In this document: one piece after another, positions 1 through 8,666 of the stretch
Numbering within the stretch: the stretch's first letter is position 1
How the letters are laid out: every line of letters begins with the position of its first letter
NCBI RefSeq assembly: GCF_007096355.1
Contig: NZ_VKDF01000007.1
Coordinates: 123,654 to 187,653, forward strand
DNA: 64,000 nucleotides
Source: Paracoccus sp. M683
GTDB taxonomy: Bacteria > Pseudomonadota > Alphaproteobacteria > Rhodobacterales > Rhodobacteraceae
Reading direction: 5' to 3'
The notes under the pieces: generated by a model
Told to the model about the DNA's origin: nothing
What the model saw: the letters and a program-made list of their open reading frames with translations, nothing else
Databases searched by the model: none
Translations under genes and position numbers: made by a program

Positions 1-892
1 CCAGCCCCCGCAACGGGTCGCGTTCATGCGCATCCAGGCCAAGGGACAGGACCAGCCGGTCGGGCGCGAATGCGGCAATCCGGGCCAGCCCCTGCCGGAT
101 CGCCCCCAGCCAGACCTGATCGCCCGAACCGATGGGCAAGGGCAGGTTCAGGTTGAACCCGGCCCCCGTGCCTGCGCCCGTCTCGTCCGCGTAACCCAGA
201 TAGAACGGATAGAACGCATCCGGCGCGGCATGGATGGATACGGTCAGCACATCGGCGCGATCGTAAAAGATTTCTTGCGTGCCATTGCCGTGATGAACGT
301 CGATATCCAGTATAGCGACGCGGTCAAAATGGCCGCGCAGATGCTGGGCGGCGATGGCCGCGTTGTTCAGCAGGCAATGTCCGCCGGCCGTATCGGCATT
401 GGCGTGGTGCCCCGGCGGCCGGCACAGCGCATAGGCCGCCCCGGCCCCTTCGGCCAGGGCCTGCGCGGCGGCAATGGCGCAATCCACCGACCGCAGTGCC
501 GCGTGATGGCTGCCCGGCCCGATCGGACAGGCGGTGTCCGCCATATGCCATCCTGCCTGCCCCACGATCCCCGACGGATAGCGGTGCCTGTCCTTCTGCG
601 GGTGCAGGTTGGCCACGATTTCCGGCCCGTGATCGGGGAATGCCTGCCATTCGTCCCAGACCCGAGACAGGAAATCCAGGTAACGGGCGCTGTGAACCTG
701 CGCCATGGCGGCACGATCCGTCCTGGGCGGCTCGGCAGTGGTCAGACCGGCCTGATGCAGCGCCTGCCGCAACAGATGGGCACGCTGCGGGCGTTCCTCG
801 TTTTGGGCGACCTGCCCGCGCTTCAGGAAAAAGCGTGGATCATGGCCGTCCGTTTCGGCCGAAAAGAAGCAAGGGAAACCCGGCTCGGTCAC
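1..892 (-). CDS. histone deacetylase family protein (acetylpolyamine amidohydrolase type), 3' end outside window
   Basis: Zinc-dependent deacetylase of the arginase/deacetylase fold, which removes acetyl groups from acetylated polyamines or lysines. About 297 codons are visible and the gene runs off the left edge. The start is GTG at 892, sharing bases with the TGA stop of the upstream GntR gene (GTGA). Visible family motifs are RPPGHHA (about residues 158-164, with the paired catalytic His), LDIDVHHGNGTQ (about 195-206, with zinc-binding Asp and His) and LGLDAHERDP near the window edge, which holds the third metal ligand. Coupling to the regulator implies one transcript. A polyamine substrate is an inference, supported by the polyamine genes at 5845-12313. 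An aminohydrolase acting on another acetylated amine is possible. Confidence 0.88.
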   Translation of the reverse strand, partial: MTEPGFPCFFSAETDGHDPRFFLKRGQVAQNEERPQRAHLLRQALHQAGLTTAEPPRTDRAAMAQVHSARYLDFLSRVWDEWQAFPDHGPEIVANLHPQKDRHRYPSGIVGQAGWHMADTACPIGPGSHHAALRSVDCAIAAAQALAEGAGAAYALCRPPGHHANADTAGGHCLLNNAAIAAQHLRGHFDRVAILDIDVHHGNGTQEIFYDRADVLTVSIHAAPDAFYPFYLGYADETGAGTGAGFNLNLPLPIGSGDQVWLGAIRQGLARIAAFAPDRLVLSLGLDAHERDPLRGL

Positions 893-1620
893 CGCGCCCG
901 GCCTGCCTGCCGGCGGCTGACAGCCTTGCCTGGCGGCCCAAGGTCGCGCTGTTGCAGCCGCTGGACGACCAATCGCCGGGCTGTGCCGATATGTTCCTCA
1001 ATGGCGGCGCGCGCCTGTTCAACATCACCGGCGGCGATTGCATCCAGCAATGGCCGATGGGTTTCGGCGACACGGTCGGCATCGCCATAAATGCAGCCGA
1101 TCAGAACCAGCCCCATCTGCACCTCGGCCGCGATCTGGTCAAAGGCAGCCAGCAACCGCTCATTGCCGCTGGCTTCGCAGATCGCCCGGTGAAAGGCCAG
1201 ATCGGCCGCTGCCACCTGCGCCTGCGGGGCGTCTTCATCGGCCGTGTCATGCAACCGCTTCAGACAGGCGCGCAGCCTGGGCATGCCGCGATCCCCCGCC
1301 TGCGATGCAAGTCGAACGATGGCCGCCGATTCGATTGCCAGCCGCAATTCATACAGATCATCCATCGCCCGCGCATTGATCTCGCGCACGAAAAAGCCGC
1401 GATTGGGAATGGCGACCAGCAGGCCGGCGCTTTCCAGCTGACGCGCCGCCTCGCGTACCGGCGCCCGCGAAATGCCCATTTCGCGCGCGATCACCGATTC
1501 AGGGATGCGCTGCCCCGGCTCGATTCGCCCCGACAATACGGCATCAGTCAATGCCGCACCGACCTGGCTGACCAGATCGCTGCGCGGCAGGGTGGAAAAT
1601 TCGTGAAAAGCCTTTGTCAT
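889..1620 (-). CDS. GntR family transcriptional regulator, FadR/FCD subfamily
   Basis: Transcription factor of 243 residues. An N-terminal winged helix (about residues 13-75) contains the recognition segment IAREMGISRAPVREAARQLE, and the C-terminal helical FCD domain contains LAFHRAICEASGN, where the family places a metal- or ligand-binding His. FCD regulators usually sense small carboxylates or amino-acid derivatives and repress the gene beside them. Its stop overlaps the GTG start of the deacetylase gene, so it probably controls that gene and itself. The ligand is unknown. Confidence 0.9.
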   Translation of the reverse strand: MTKAFHEFSTLPRSDLVSQVGAALTDAVLSGRIEPGQRIPESVIAREMGISRAPVREAARQLESAGLLVAIPNRGFFVREINARAMDDLYELRLAIESAAIVRLASQAGDRGMPRLRACLKRLHDTADEDAPQAQVAAADLAFHRAICEASGNERLLAAFDQIAAEVQMGLVLIGCIYGDADRVAETHRPLLDAIAAGDVEQARAAIEEHIGTARRLVVQRLQQRDLGPPGKAVSRRQAGRAR

Positions 1621-1725
1621 TCGCCACTTATACCGAAAAAATAACGATTGCAGAGCAGTTCCTTGCGCCGGCCAGCAAAATAGCTTTGAACACCCGACCG
1701 CGCGCTGCCGAAACGGCGTTTCCCA

Positions 1726-2670
1726 TCAGCGCAGGGTCATCTGGATGGGCAGGGTAAAGGAATAGCTGGCATTCTCCAGCCCTCGGGGCGCGGCAGGGCA
1801 CCGGCCGACGCGCTGCGCCGCCTGCAACACCGCCTGATCCAGTTGCGGATTGCCCGACGAGCCGGCGATGCCGACAGCCTGGATCGCACCATTCCGGCCG
1901 ACACGCAGGCTGAGCGCGACCTGCCCGCCCTGCCGCAGCGACGACGGCGCACGGGCCCGCCGGCTGATGCAGGACCGGATCTGCGCGCCCCATTGCGCGG
2001 TCAGCTGCGGCGCATTGGCCGCCGCCCGCTGCTGGGCCGCTGCGGCGGTCCCGCCGCCACCGCCGCCCGATCCGCCCGACCGGGGCTGGGCGGCCTGCTG
2101 CTGCGGTTGGGGGGAGGGCTGCTGTCGCGGCGCCGCGGCGGCCTGTTGTTGGCGCGGGGCCTCGCGCTGCGGCTGGCGGGGTTTGGCCTTCGTCTCGGCG
2201 CGCGGCGCGCGGCGTTCCGGGCGGGCAGCCGGGCGGTCGGAACTGGACAACAGCAGCGCCGAAACGATCTCGGGCGGGGCGGTCGGCAGCGTCATTTGCT
2301 GGGTCATCTGCGGGCGCATCGGCGGCAGCGTCATGGCCGGCGCGACCTCGGCAGGGACCGGATCGGGCATGTCGGGCTGCGCCAATTCCGGTTCGGGGGG
2401 CTGAACCGGCTCGATCTGCGGCGGCTCGGGCAGGTTGGCGGGTTCGGGCAGCGCCTCGGGTGGCTGTTCGGGCATGGGGGCGGTCTGAGGCGGCGCCTCC
2501 CATGCGGCGACGGTCGCAGCCATCTGTGCCGAGGCCAGGGTGACCGGCATATCCTCGGCCGGCTTTTGCTGGCCGCCCTGCACAAGGCCGGGCTTCAGCA
2601 GCACGGTCAGGATCAGCAGCAGGGTCACGGACAGCAGCAGATAGGCCAGCGCGCCAAGAAAACGTGTCAT
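1726..2670 (-). CDS. TonB family energy-transducing protein
   Basis: Periplasm-spanning link that carries inner-membrane proton energy to outer-membrane receptors. The 314-residue protein has one N-terminal membrane segment (about residues 5-27), a long Pro/Glu-rich then Gln/Ala/Arg-rich linker with a Gly run, and a C-terminal TonB-like domain (about 225-314) with GGQVALSLRVGRNGAIQAVG and a Cys pair. It is last in an exbB-exbD-exbD-tonB operon and overlaps the second exbD by four bases (ATGA). No TonB-dependent receptor gene lies in the window, so its substrate cannot be read here. A TolA-like role is less likely given the C-terminal fold. Confidence 0.85.
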   Translation of the reverse strand: MTRFLGALAYLLLSVTLLLILTVLLKPGLVQGGQQKPAEDMPVTLASAQMAATVAAWEAPPQTAPMPEQPPEALPEPANLPEPPQIEPVQPPEPELAQPDMPDPVPAEVAPAMTLPPMRPQMTQQMTLPTAPPEIVSALLLSSSDRPAARPERRAPRAETKAKPRQPQREAPRQQQAAAAPRQQPSPQPQQQAAQPRSGGSGGGGGGTAAAAQQRAAANAPQLTAQWGAQIRSCISRRARAPSSLRQGGQVALSLRVGRNGAIQAVGIAGSSGNPQLDQAVLQAAQRVGRCPAAPRGLENASYSFTLPIQMTLR

Positions 2671-3071
2671 GGCTGATCATCCTCGCGGGGCTGAACGACC
2701 AGCGCAACAGGTGCGGTCGTGGTCGCGGCCAGACGCGACATGATCGCGGCCAGCTGCGCGGCCGGCAGGGCCGCATCGGCACGGACCGGCAGATCCTCGG
2801 CGGTATCGCGCAGGGCCAACAGCGGCCAGACGGCCTCGCCCTCGGTTCCCGCATAGGCCAGCTGGCCATCGGCCGAGACCAGCAAGGGCGCGGTGATGGT
2901 CTCGGGGGTTTCGGCGCTGCCTTCGGGCGGGGCGACCTGCAACAGTTCCTGGGGCGCGATCGAGGCGCTGAGCAGGAAAAAGATCAGCAGCAGAAAGACC
3001 ACATTGATCATCGGGATGATCGGTTCACCCCTGGCGCGACGCGGCGGCGGTGTCAGGCGAAAGCTGCTCAT
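2667..3071 (-). CDS. ExbD/TolR family protein, second copy, with Asn replacing the channel Asp
   Basis: 134-residue membrane protein with a short cytoplasmic N-terminus, one membrane helix (about residues 18-40) and a periplasmic domain, as in ExbD/TolR. In the helix the family motif PMIDVVF reads PMINVVF. The normally essential proton-carrying Asp is Asn23, encoded by AAT. The neighbouring exbD keeps the Asp. ATGA overlaps with the genes on both sides suggest coupled translation and a fixed stoichiometry. It may form a mixed ExbD pair in which only one subunit can be protonated; that is inference. Confidence 0.87.
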   Translation of the reverse strand: MSSFRLTPPPRRARGEPIIPMINVVFLLLIFFLLSASIAPQELLQVAPPEGSAETPETITAPLLVSADGQLAYAGTEGEAVWPLLALRDTAEDLPVRADAALPAAQLAAIMSRLAATTTAPVALVVQPREDDQP

Positions 3072-3469
3072 TCGACCAGCACCGGGCGGCCCAGGCCTTC
3101 GCGCCGGATCAGGTCGATCACGTCGACAAGGCGCTGCACATCGGCGCCGTCACGCGCCCGGATCACGACCGGGGCATCCGCATCGGGCAACAGCGGCCGC
3201 AGGGCCGGCGCCAGCCCGCTATCGGGCAACGCCACGCCGTTCAGCGCCAGCCCGTCGGGCGTCAGGTCAACCAGACGCGGCGCGCCCTGCCAGTCCGAGG
3301 CCTCGCCACTGGCGGGACCGGCGGTCACGACCGGCAGCACCGCATCCATGCCAAAGCGCGAAGCCAGCATGAAGAAGATCAGCAACAGGAACACCACGTC
3401 GATCATCGGCGTCAGCGACATCCGCCTTGGATGGCGGCGCGCGCCCAGATGAAAGCTTTGGGGTGTCAT
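3068..3469 (-). CDS. exbD: ExbD/TolR family biopolymer transport protein, first copy
   Basis: 133-residue proton-channel subunit with the canonical motif TPMIDVVFLLLIFFMLAS (about residues 20-37). Asp24 is the family's proton-carrying residue. One membrane helix is followed by a periplasmic domain of about 90 residues. It works with the ExbB-like protein encoded just upstream to energise the TonB-like protein. It overlaps the ExbB gene and the second exbD by four bases each. It could equally be called TolR-like, but the TonB-type partner and the absence of tolA/tolB/pal favour ExbD. Confidence 0.9.
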   Translation of the reverse strand: MTPQSFHLGARRHPRRMSLTPMIDVVFLLLIFFMLASRFGMDAVLPVVTAGPASGEASDWQGAPRLVDLTPDGLALNGVALPDSGLAPALRPLLPDADAPVVIRARDGADVQRLVDVIDLIRREGLGRPVLVE

Positions 3470-4146
3470 TCGGCGGCCCGCAGCTGCCGGGCCGGCGGCA
3501 CCTGATTGGTCGAGATGAATATGCGGGTGGCCAGATCCTCAAGATCGGTTTGAAGCCGATCGGCAACCGATTCGAACCAGCTGAGGCCGACGCTGGCAGG
3601 GATCGCCACGGCCATACCGGCAGCGGTGGTCAGCAGCGCCTCCCAGATGCCGCCAGCCAGATCGGTCGGATCGGCGCGGCTGCCGGATTGTTGCAGCACC
3701 TGAAAGGCTGCGATCATCCCCAGAACCGTGCCCAGCAGACCCAGCAAGGGCGCGATCGTCGCGATCAGTTCCAGCGCGCGCAGGCCGGTGCGGCTGCGCG
3801 ACAGGGCCATGCGGGCGACACGCAAGGTTTCCTCGCGCGCGCCTTCGTCATCGAAGCGCGGGTCCAGTTGCGTGGCCATCGCCGCATAGGTCACACGGGC
3901 GCGGATCGAGGGGCGTCCGGCGACCTCGGCCACGGCCTCGCGCGGCTGGCCGGCGCGCCACAACTCCAACGCCCGCCGGGAATGCGCGCCGCCCCAGGCC
4001 CCCATCTGCCACAGCGCCGCAACGCGCCACAGGATCACAGCCAACGTCGCCACCGCCAACAAGGCAATCAGCCACATCGTCCAGCCGCCATCACGCAAAA
4101 GCGGCGCGATCGGCAGTGAATCAAAAACCTGTGCGAGATCGGTCAT
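3466..4146 (-). CDS. exbB: MotA/TolQ/ExbB proton channel family protein
   Basis: Inner-membrane proton-channel scaffold. An in-frame ATG exists at 4203, but the start at 4146 has a GGAGA ribosome site a few bases upstream and gives the usual ExbB length (226 residues). There is one membrane segment near residues 22-41. The conserved paired helices come later: ELIATIAPLLGLLGTVLGMI (about 140-160) and the segment ALLTTAAGMAVAIPASVGL. It is first in a four-gene operon with overlapping ends. A divergent regulatory region separates it from cbiZ. Confidence 0.9.
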   Translation of the reverse strand: MTDLAQVFDSLPIAPLLRDGGWTMWLIALLAVATLAVILWRVAALWQMGAWGGAHSRRALELWRAGQPREAVAEVAGRPSIRARVTYAAMATQLDPRFDDEGAREETLRVARMALSRSRTGLRALELIATIAPLLGLLGTVLGMIAAFQVLQQSGSRADPTDLAGGIWEALLTTAAGMAVAIPASVGLSWFESVADRLQTDLEDLATRIFISTNQVPPARQLRAAE

Positions 4147-4427
4147 TTCGGTCTCCGTCCATGGATCGGCCCGGCAGGCCCACGCCCGACACGGATTAAA
4201 CAATAGCGCAAAACATTGGCAAATGCTGGCGCGACAGGGGCTGGCTAGATTTGCCGAGTTATTTTGTCAAGTAACATGCCTTTCGCCTGCCCGCCAGTTG
4301 CCGCTTGTCGGCGGTTGCGCGCGGCGGCTAGGACATTTCCACGATATCGGAACCGGGATTCGCAGATGCCTATGCCCCAGCCCGTTCGGATGGCCCGCAG
4401 ATCGAGGCCCGTCCCTGCGGCGACGCC
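4147..4427. promoter_or_regulatory. divergent intergenic region, exbB operon / cbiZ
   Basis: This 281-base gap must hold the promoters of the exbB operon and cbiZ. An AT-richer patch lies at about 4190-4285. I looked for a cobalamin riboswitch or B12-box because of cbiZ and did not find a convincing one. The frame of cbiZ stays open upstream as far as 4332 but offers no ATG, GTG or TTG codon. Confidence 0.4.
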
Positions 4428-5078
4428 ATGCAGCTGACCACCCTGCCGCCAAGCTGGCTGCTTGCCGATCTGGGGCAGCCCCGGCGGGTGCTGTCCTTTG
4501 CGCCCTACCGACCGGGCTTTGTCACCGCCAGCACGATTCTGTGGCGACAGGTGCGCGATGCAGACCTGACGCCCGATCTGAATGTCGATGACTGGCTGGC
4601 AGCCGAGATCCGGGCGATTGGGCAGCCGGATTGCGTCGCGATGCTGACCTCGCGCCAGCTTGATCGGGTGATGACGACGGCCGCCGGCCCAGTCAGCTGC
4701 GCCGCCACGGTGGGCCTTGGCAATGCCGAACGGGTCGGCGCGCGCCGCGTGCCCTCTGCCGGCAGGGCGGGCTATGGCACGATCAATATCGCGGTTCTGA
4801 TCGAAAGCGGGCTGACCGACGCGGCCATGATCGAGGCCATGACCATCATCGCCCAGGCCCGCACGGCGGCAATCATCCAGGCCGGCATCCAAGTGCCGGC
4901 CGGCCCGGCCACCGGCACCGGAACGGATTGCATCGTGCTGGCCGCCGATTTGGGCGAGGCACGCTTTGCCGGGCTGCACACGCCGCTTGGCGAGCAACTG
5001 GGCCGGGCGGTGTTTCAGGCCGTGCTGGCCGGCGCGCAGGTCTGGCAGCGCGAACAGCGGGCCGGCAGCATCAGCTGA
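4428..5078 (+). CDS. cbiZ: adenosylcobinamide amidohydrolase, CbiZ family
   Basis: Cobinamide-salvage enzyme that cleaves the aminopropanol side chain of adenosylcobinamide to give adenosylcobyric acid, which can re-enter B12 synthesis. The 216-residue product has the family features VLSFAPYRPGFVTA near the N-terminus, a central AATVGLGNAERVG and a C-terminal GTGTDCIVLAA. The start is the first ATG in a frame open from 4332, and the ribosome site is weak, so the N-terminus is uncertain. It converges with trmO and the two ends overlap by eight bases. No other cobalamin genes are in the window. Confidence 0.85.
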   Translation: MQLTTLPPSWLLADLGQPRRVLSFAPYRPGFVTASTILWRQVRDADLTPDLNVDDWLAAEIRAIGQPDCVAMLTSRQLDRVMTTAAGPVSCAATVGLGNAERVGARRVPSAGRAGYGTINIAVLIESGLTDAAMIEAMTIIAQARTAAIIQAGIQVPAGPATGTGTDCIVLAADLGEARFAGLHTPLGEQLGRAVFQAVLAGAQVWQREQRAGSIS

Positions 5079-5562
5079 CGCCGGGCTTTGGCGGCGCCTT
5101 GGGCGTAAAGCTGCCGCGGTCCGGTTTTATGTCCAGCAGCGGCGTGCCATCCAGACAGTCCAGGCCCCTGACGACGACCTGCGCGGCCTCGATCGCAACC
5201 AGCCGCACGACCGAGGTGCCAATCGGATTGGGCCGCACGGGCGAGCGCAGCGCAAAGGTCCCAAGCGTCTTGCCATCGCCGCGCGGGCTTTGCGTCACCA
5301 GATCGCGGCGGCTGCGATCCAGCCAATACAGCACCTCGATCAGGTCATAATCCTGCAAACCCTCCAGGGCCGGTTGCCAGACCGGGTCCAGCACCAGCCG
5401 GCATTCGGGGCCGTCAAGCACCCCCTGACGCGGGCACTGCGCCCGATCCTGCCAGGGCGTGCGAATCACTCCGATAAAGCGCAGCCGCGCATCATCGGCG
5501 GCAGGCATCGCCGCCGCGCGCTCATTCGCCCTGATGGTCTTGTCCTTGTCCATGCACCCCAT
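5071..5562 (-). CDS. trmO: TrmO/TsaA family tRNA (N6-threonylcarbamoyladenosine) methyltransferase
   Basis: SAM-dependent beta-barrel methyltransferase; family members methylate t6A37 in threonine tRNA. The 163-residue protein contains RFIGVIRTPW near the N-terminus, FALRSPVRPNPIGTSVV (about residues 104-120) and LDGTPLLDIKP near the C-terminus, all typical of TrmO/VirR-like proteins. An ATG three codons further in (5553) has a better G-rich upstream sequence and may be the real start. It faces cbiZ and overlaps its end. Confidence 0.88.
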   Translation of the reverse strand: MGCMDKDKTIRANERAAAMPAADDARLRFIGVIRTPWQDRAQCPRQGVLDGPECRLVLDPVWQPALEGLQDYDLIEVLYWLDRSRRDLVTQSPRGDGKTLGTFALRSPVRPNPIGTSVVRLVAIEAAQVVVRGLDCLDGTPLLDIKPDRGSFTPKAPPKPGVS

Positions 5563-5674
5563 CCGACTGCCGCCGAAACGTCGCCCGGCACAGGGTCAGT
5601 CCTGCCCGCTTTGCCCCGAAAAATCCAGCACGCAGCCTGACCCTTCATCCGATTATGCGGGCCGGCAAGTTTCG

Positions 5675-5708
5675 TTGACAGAATGAAAAATCCGCGATTT
5701 TCTATACT
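5675..5708 (+). promoter_or_regulatory. possible promoter for the polyamine transporter operon
   Basis: TTGACA at 5675-5680 and TATACT at 5703-5708 resemble sigma-70 boxes in an AT-rich patch. The spacing of 22 bases is longer than the usual 16-18, so either the boxes belong to different promoters or the match is by chance. Confidence 0.3.
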
Positions 5709-5844
5709 TGCCGGAAGATGCATTCCCCTGACCGGCGAAGGGCATGCCTGCGATCAGGCGCCAGATGCGGGGGAAACGCCTCGATAGACGGGCCAGACCG
5801 GCTGAATGCAAAGCCAGCCGCAGCAGCAGGGGAAGGGCGCATCC

Positions 5845-6912
5845 GTGAGTGAAGATCCCGCCGTCGAGGTCCGGCATGCCATCAAGCAGTTCGGTCAGGG
5901 TGACAGCGCCGTCAGGGCATTGGACGATGTGTCGGTTTCGATCCGGCGGGGCGAGTTCTTCACCCTGCTTGGCCCCTCGGGCTGTGGCAAGACCACGCTG
6001 CTGCGGCTGATCGCGGGGTTCGAGACGCCGACCTCGGGCCAGATCCTGCTGGACGGGCAGGACATCACCAACCTGCCGCCAAACAAGCGCCCGGTGAATA
6101 CGGTCTTTCAAAGCTATGCCCTGTTTCCGCATCTGACCGTGGCCGAGAATATCGGCTTTGGCCTGAAGATGCTGGGCCAATCGCGAGCCGACATTGCCGC
6201 GCGCACGGCCGAGATGCTGGCTCTGGTGCAGCTAGAGGCGATGTCGACCCGCAAGACCGCGCAGCTGTCGGGCGGGCAGCAACAGCGCGTGGCGCTGGCC
6301 CGCGCATTGGCACCCAGGCCCAAGGTGCTGCTGCTGGACGAGCCGCTTTCCGCGCTGGACCTGAAGCTGCGCAAGGAAATGCAAAGCGAGCTGAAGCGAT
6401 TGCAGACGGAAACCGGCATCACCTTCATCTTCGTCACCCATGACCAGGAAGAGGCGCTGACCATGTCGGACCGCATCGGCGTCATGTCGCGCGGGCAGAT
6501 CAACCAGATTGGCGCACCGCGCGAAATTTATGCCCATCCGACCAACCGCTTCGTCGCGGATTTCATCGGCGAGACGAATTTCCTGATCGCCCGGATGCAA
6601 GGCGGTGTCGCCACCCTGCCAGGCGATGTGGCCCTGCCCCTGCCCGGATCGCGCGCCGATGGTCAGGTGACGCTGGCAGTGCGCCCCGAACATGTGCGCA
6701 TCGTTTCCCGCGACACCGCTGGCGCCTTGCCTGCGACGGTGTCGCATTCGGTCTATTTCGGCACCGACAGCCATGTCCATCTGCGACTGGCCGACGGAAC
6801 CGAGGTCGTCTCGCGCCAGCAGACCGATGCCGAGGGCGCCGCCAGCCCCGAAGCCGGCACCGGGGTTGGCGTCAGCTTTCCCGCCGGCGCCGTGCAAGTG
6901 CTGGAGGATTAG
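5845..6912 (+). CDS. polyamine ABC transporter, ATP-binding subunit (PotA/PotG-like)
   Basis: Cytoplasmic ATPase driving import of putrescine- or spermidine-like compounds. Motifs in order: Walker [16 protein letters not shown]-loop [10 protein letters not shown], signature [16 protein letters not shown], Walker [13 protein letters not shown], switch His in [11 protein letters not shown], then a C-terminal TOBE regulatory domain. GTG at 5845 is preferred because AGGGGAAGG lies just upstream; an ATG at 5806 in the same frame has no clear ribosome site. It is the first gene of a four-gene transport operon and is followed after three bases by the first permease gene. Confidence 0.9.
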   Translation: MSEDPAVEVRHAIKQFGQGDSAVRALDDVSVSIRRGEFFTLLGPSGCGKTTLLRLIAGFETPTSGQILLDGQDITNLPPNKRPVNTVFQSYALFPHLTVAENIGFGLKMLGQSRADIAARTAEMLALVQLEAMSTRKTAQLSGGQQQRVALARALAPRPKVLLLDEPLSALDLKLRKEMQSELKRLQTETGITFIFVTHDQEEALTMSDRIGVMSRGQINQIGAPREIYAHPTNRFVADFIGETNFLIARMQGGVATLPGDVALPLPGSRADGQVTLAVRPEHVRIVSRDTAGALPATVSHSVYFGTDSHVHLRLADGTEVVSRQQTDAEGAASPEAGTGVGVSFPAGAVQVLED

Positions 6913-6915
6913 GCC

Positions 6916-7824
6916 ATGAGCGAGGCAGAAAGCCAACGCCGCGCCGACGAGGTGCGCCGCAGCTGGCTTCTCAGCACGCCGGCGCTGATCGTGCTGTTTC
7001 TGGGCGCCATGGGCCCCTTGCTGATCATGGTCGTCTATTCCTTCCTTACCCCCGGACGATACGGCAATGTCGAATGGGTTTTCTCGCTGGATGCCTGGCG
7101 CGGCATCCTGTTCACCCGCGACATCTTTGACGACACGCTGAAACTGGCCGATGCGCATCTGACGATCTTCTGGCGTTCGCTGAAGCTGTCGCTGATGACC
7201 ACGATCCTTGCTTTCGCGGTCGGTTTTCCGACGGCGTGGTTCATCGCCACCCGACCCCGGCATATGCGCGCCTTCTGGCTGTTCCTGATCACCATCCCGT
7301 TCTGGACCAACCTGCTGATCCGCACCTTCGCCATCAACCAGATCATCCGCAACGAAGGCTTTCTGAACACCGCATTGCTGAAACTGGGGGTGATTTCGGC
7401 GCCGTTGCAGCTGATCTATACCGATACCGCCGTGTTCATCGGCATGGTCTATGTCTATCTGCCGCTGATGGTGCTGCCGCTTTACGCGGCGATCGACCGT
7501 TTCGACACCCGCCTGCTGGAAGCCGGCTATGATCTTTATGCCTCGCGGCTGACGGTGCTGCGGCGGATCATCTTTCCCATCGTCAAGCCGGGCATCGTCG
7601 CCGGGTCGATCCTGGTCTTTATCCCGGCGCTTGGCGCCTATGTCACGCCGCGCGTGCTGGGCGGCGGCAAGAACATGATGATCGGCAATTTCATCGAGCT
7701 GCAATTCGGGCAGGGCCGGAACTGGCCGCTTGGTGCGGCGCTGTCGGTGGTGCTGCTGATCATCGTCGCGGCGGCGCTGCTGGTCTATGTCCGCTTTGCC
7801 AATCGGGACAGCACCCATGGCTAG
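6916..7824 (+). CDS. polyamine ABC transporter permease (PotB/PotH-like)
   Basis: 302-residue inner-membrane permease with about six membrane helices. It carries the binding-protein-dependent transport loop EAGYDLYASRLTVLRRIIFP (EAA motif), which docks on the ATPase. The extended N-terminus with periplasmic loop (residues 45-75) is usual for PotB/PotH. It starts three bases after the ATPase stop and its end overlaps the start of the second permease gene. Confidence 0.9.
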   Translation: MSEAESQRRADEVRRSWLLSTPALIVLFLGAMGPLLIMVVYSFLTPGRYGNVEWVFSLDAWRGILFTRDIFDDTLKLADAHLTIFWRSLKLSLMTTILAFAVGFPTAWFIATRPRHMRAFWLFLITIPFWTNLLIRTFAINQIIRNEGFLNTALLKLGVISAPLQLIYTDTAVFIGMVYVYLPLMVLPLYAAIDRFDTRLLEAGYDLYASRLTVLRRIIFPIVKPGIVAGSILVFIPALGAYVTPRVLGGGKNMMIGNFIELQFGQGRNWPLGAALSVVLLIIVAAALLVYVRFANRDSTHG

Positions 7825-8623
7825 AAAGACCTATTTCGACGTCACCCGCCTGCCAGGTTTTTCCACCATCGCGGTGATCGTCTTTGTCATGCTTTACGCG
7901 CCGATCCTGATGCTGGTGATCTATTCCTTCAACGCGGGCAGCTCGGTCGCGATCTGGGACGGGTTTTCCTGGCGCTGGTATGTCACCGCCTGGCAGAACG
8001 AGCAGGTGAAAGAGGTCACCTTGCGCTCGCTGATGCTGGCGGCGTCGGCGGCCACGATCTCGACCGCGCTGGCGACGATGGCGGCGCTGGCCACGACGCG
8101 CAAACGTGCCTTTCGCGGGCAGACGGCTATCTATGTGGCGATCAACCAGCCGCTGATGGTGCCCGAAATCGTGACCGCCGTGGCGCTGCTGATCCTGTTC
8201 GCGGCCGTGAAAGTCGCCACCGGCTATCAGGGAATGGGCTATCTGATCCTTGCCCATACCGCCTTTTGCATTCCCTTCGCCTATCTGCCGATCCGCGCCC
8301 GGCTGGAGGGCATGGACATGGCGCTGGAAGCCGCGGCGGCCGATCTTTACGCCTCGCCCTGGCAGGGGTTTCGCCATGTCACCCTGCCGCTGCTGATGCC
8401 GGGCATCGCGGCGGGGATGATGCTGGCCTTCGTCACCTCGCTGGATGACGTGGTCATTTCGCTTTTCGTGAAATCGGCGGGGCAGGATACGCTGCCAACC
8501 TATCTGCTTGCGCAGCTGCGCCGGCAGGTCTCGCCCGAGATCAACGCGATCTCTTCCGTCCTGCTGCTGCTGACGCTGGTTCTGCTGACGACATTTTTCC
8601 TGCTGACGCGGAAAAAGGACTGA
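7817..8623 (+). CDS. polyamine ABC transporter permease (PotC/PotI-like)
   Basis: Second permease subunit, 268 residues from the ATG at 7817, which overlaps the end of the first permease by eight bases. An in-frame TTG at 7787 would add ten residues and is less likely. The EAA-type loop EAAAADLYASPWQGFRHVTL is present, with about six membrane helices. It should pair with the preceding permease to form the membrane channel. Confidence 0.9.
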   Translation: MARKTYFDVTRLPGFSTIAVIVFVMLYAPILMLVIYSFNAGSSVAIWDGFSWRWYVTAWQNEQVKEVTLRSLMLAASAATISTALATMAALATTRKRAFRGQTAIYVAINQPLMVPEIVTAVALLILFAAVKVATGYQGMGYLILAHTAFCIPFAYLPIRARLEGMDMALEAAAADLYASPWQGFRHVTLPLLMPGIAAGMMLAFVTSLDDVVISLFVKSAGQDTLPTYLLAQLRRQVSPEINAISSVLLLLTLVLLTTFFLLTRKKD

Positions 8624-8666
8624 TGCCGGCCCGCCAAGACGACCAAAAACAGGGAGACTAACGAAA

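Noticed and set aside
4147..4427. Cobalamin riboswitch upstream of cbiZ
   Set aside because: I looked for the B12-box and the conserved core because cbiZ follows, but no segment matched well enough.
6232..7818. Long open frame antisense to the polyamine transporter genes
   Set aside because: It spans parts of two unmistakable transporter genes and encodes low-complexity Gln/Asp/Arg-rich sequence.
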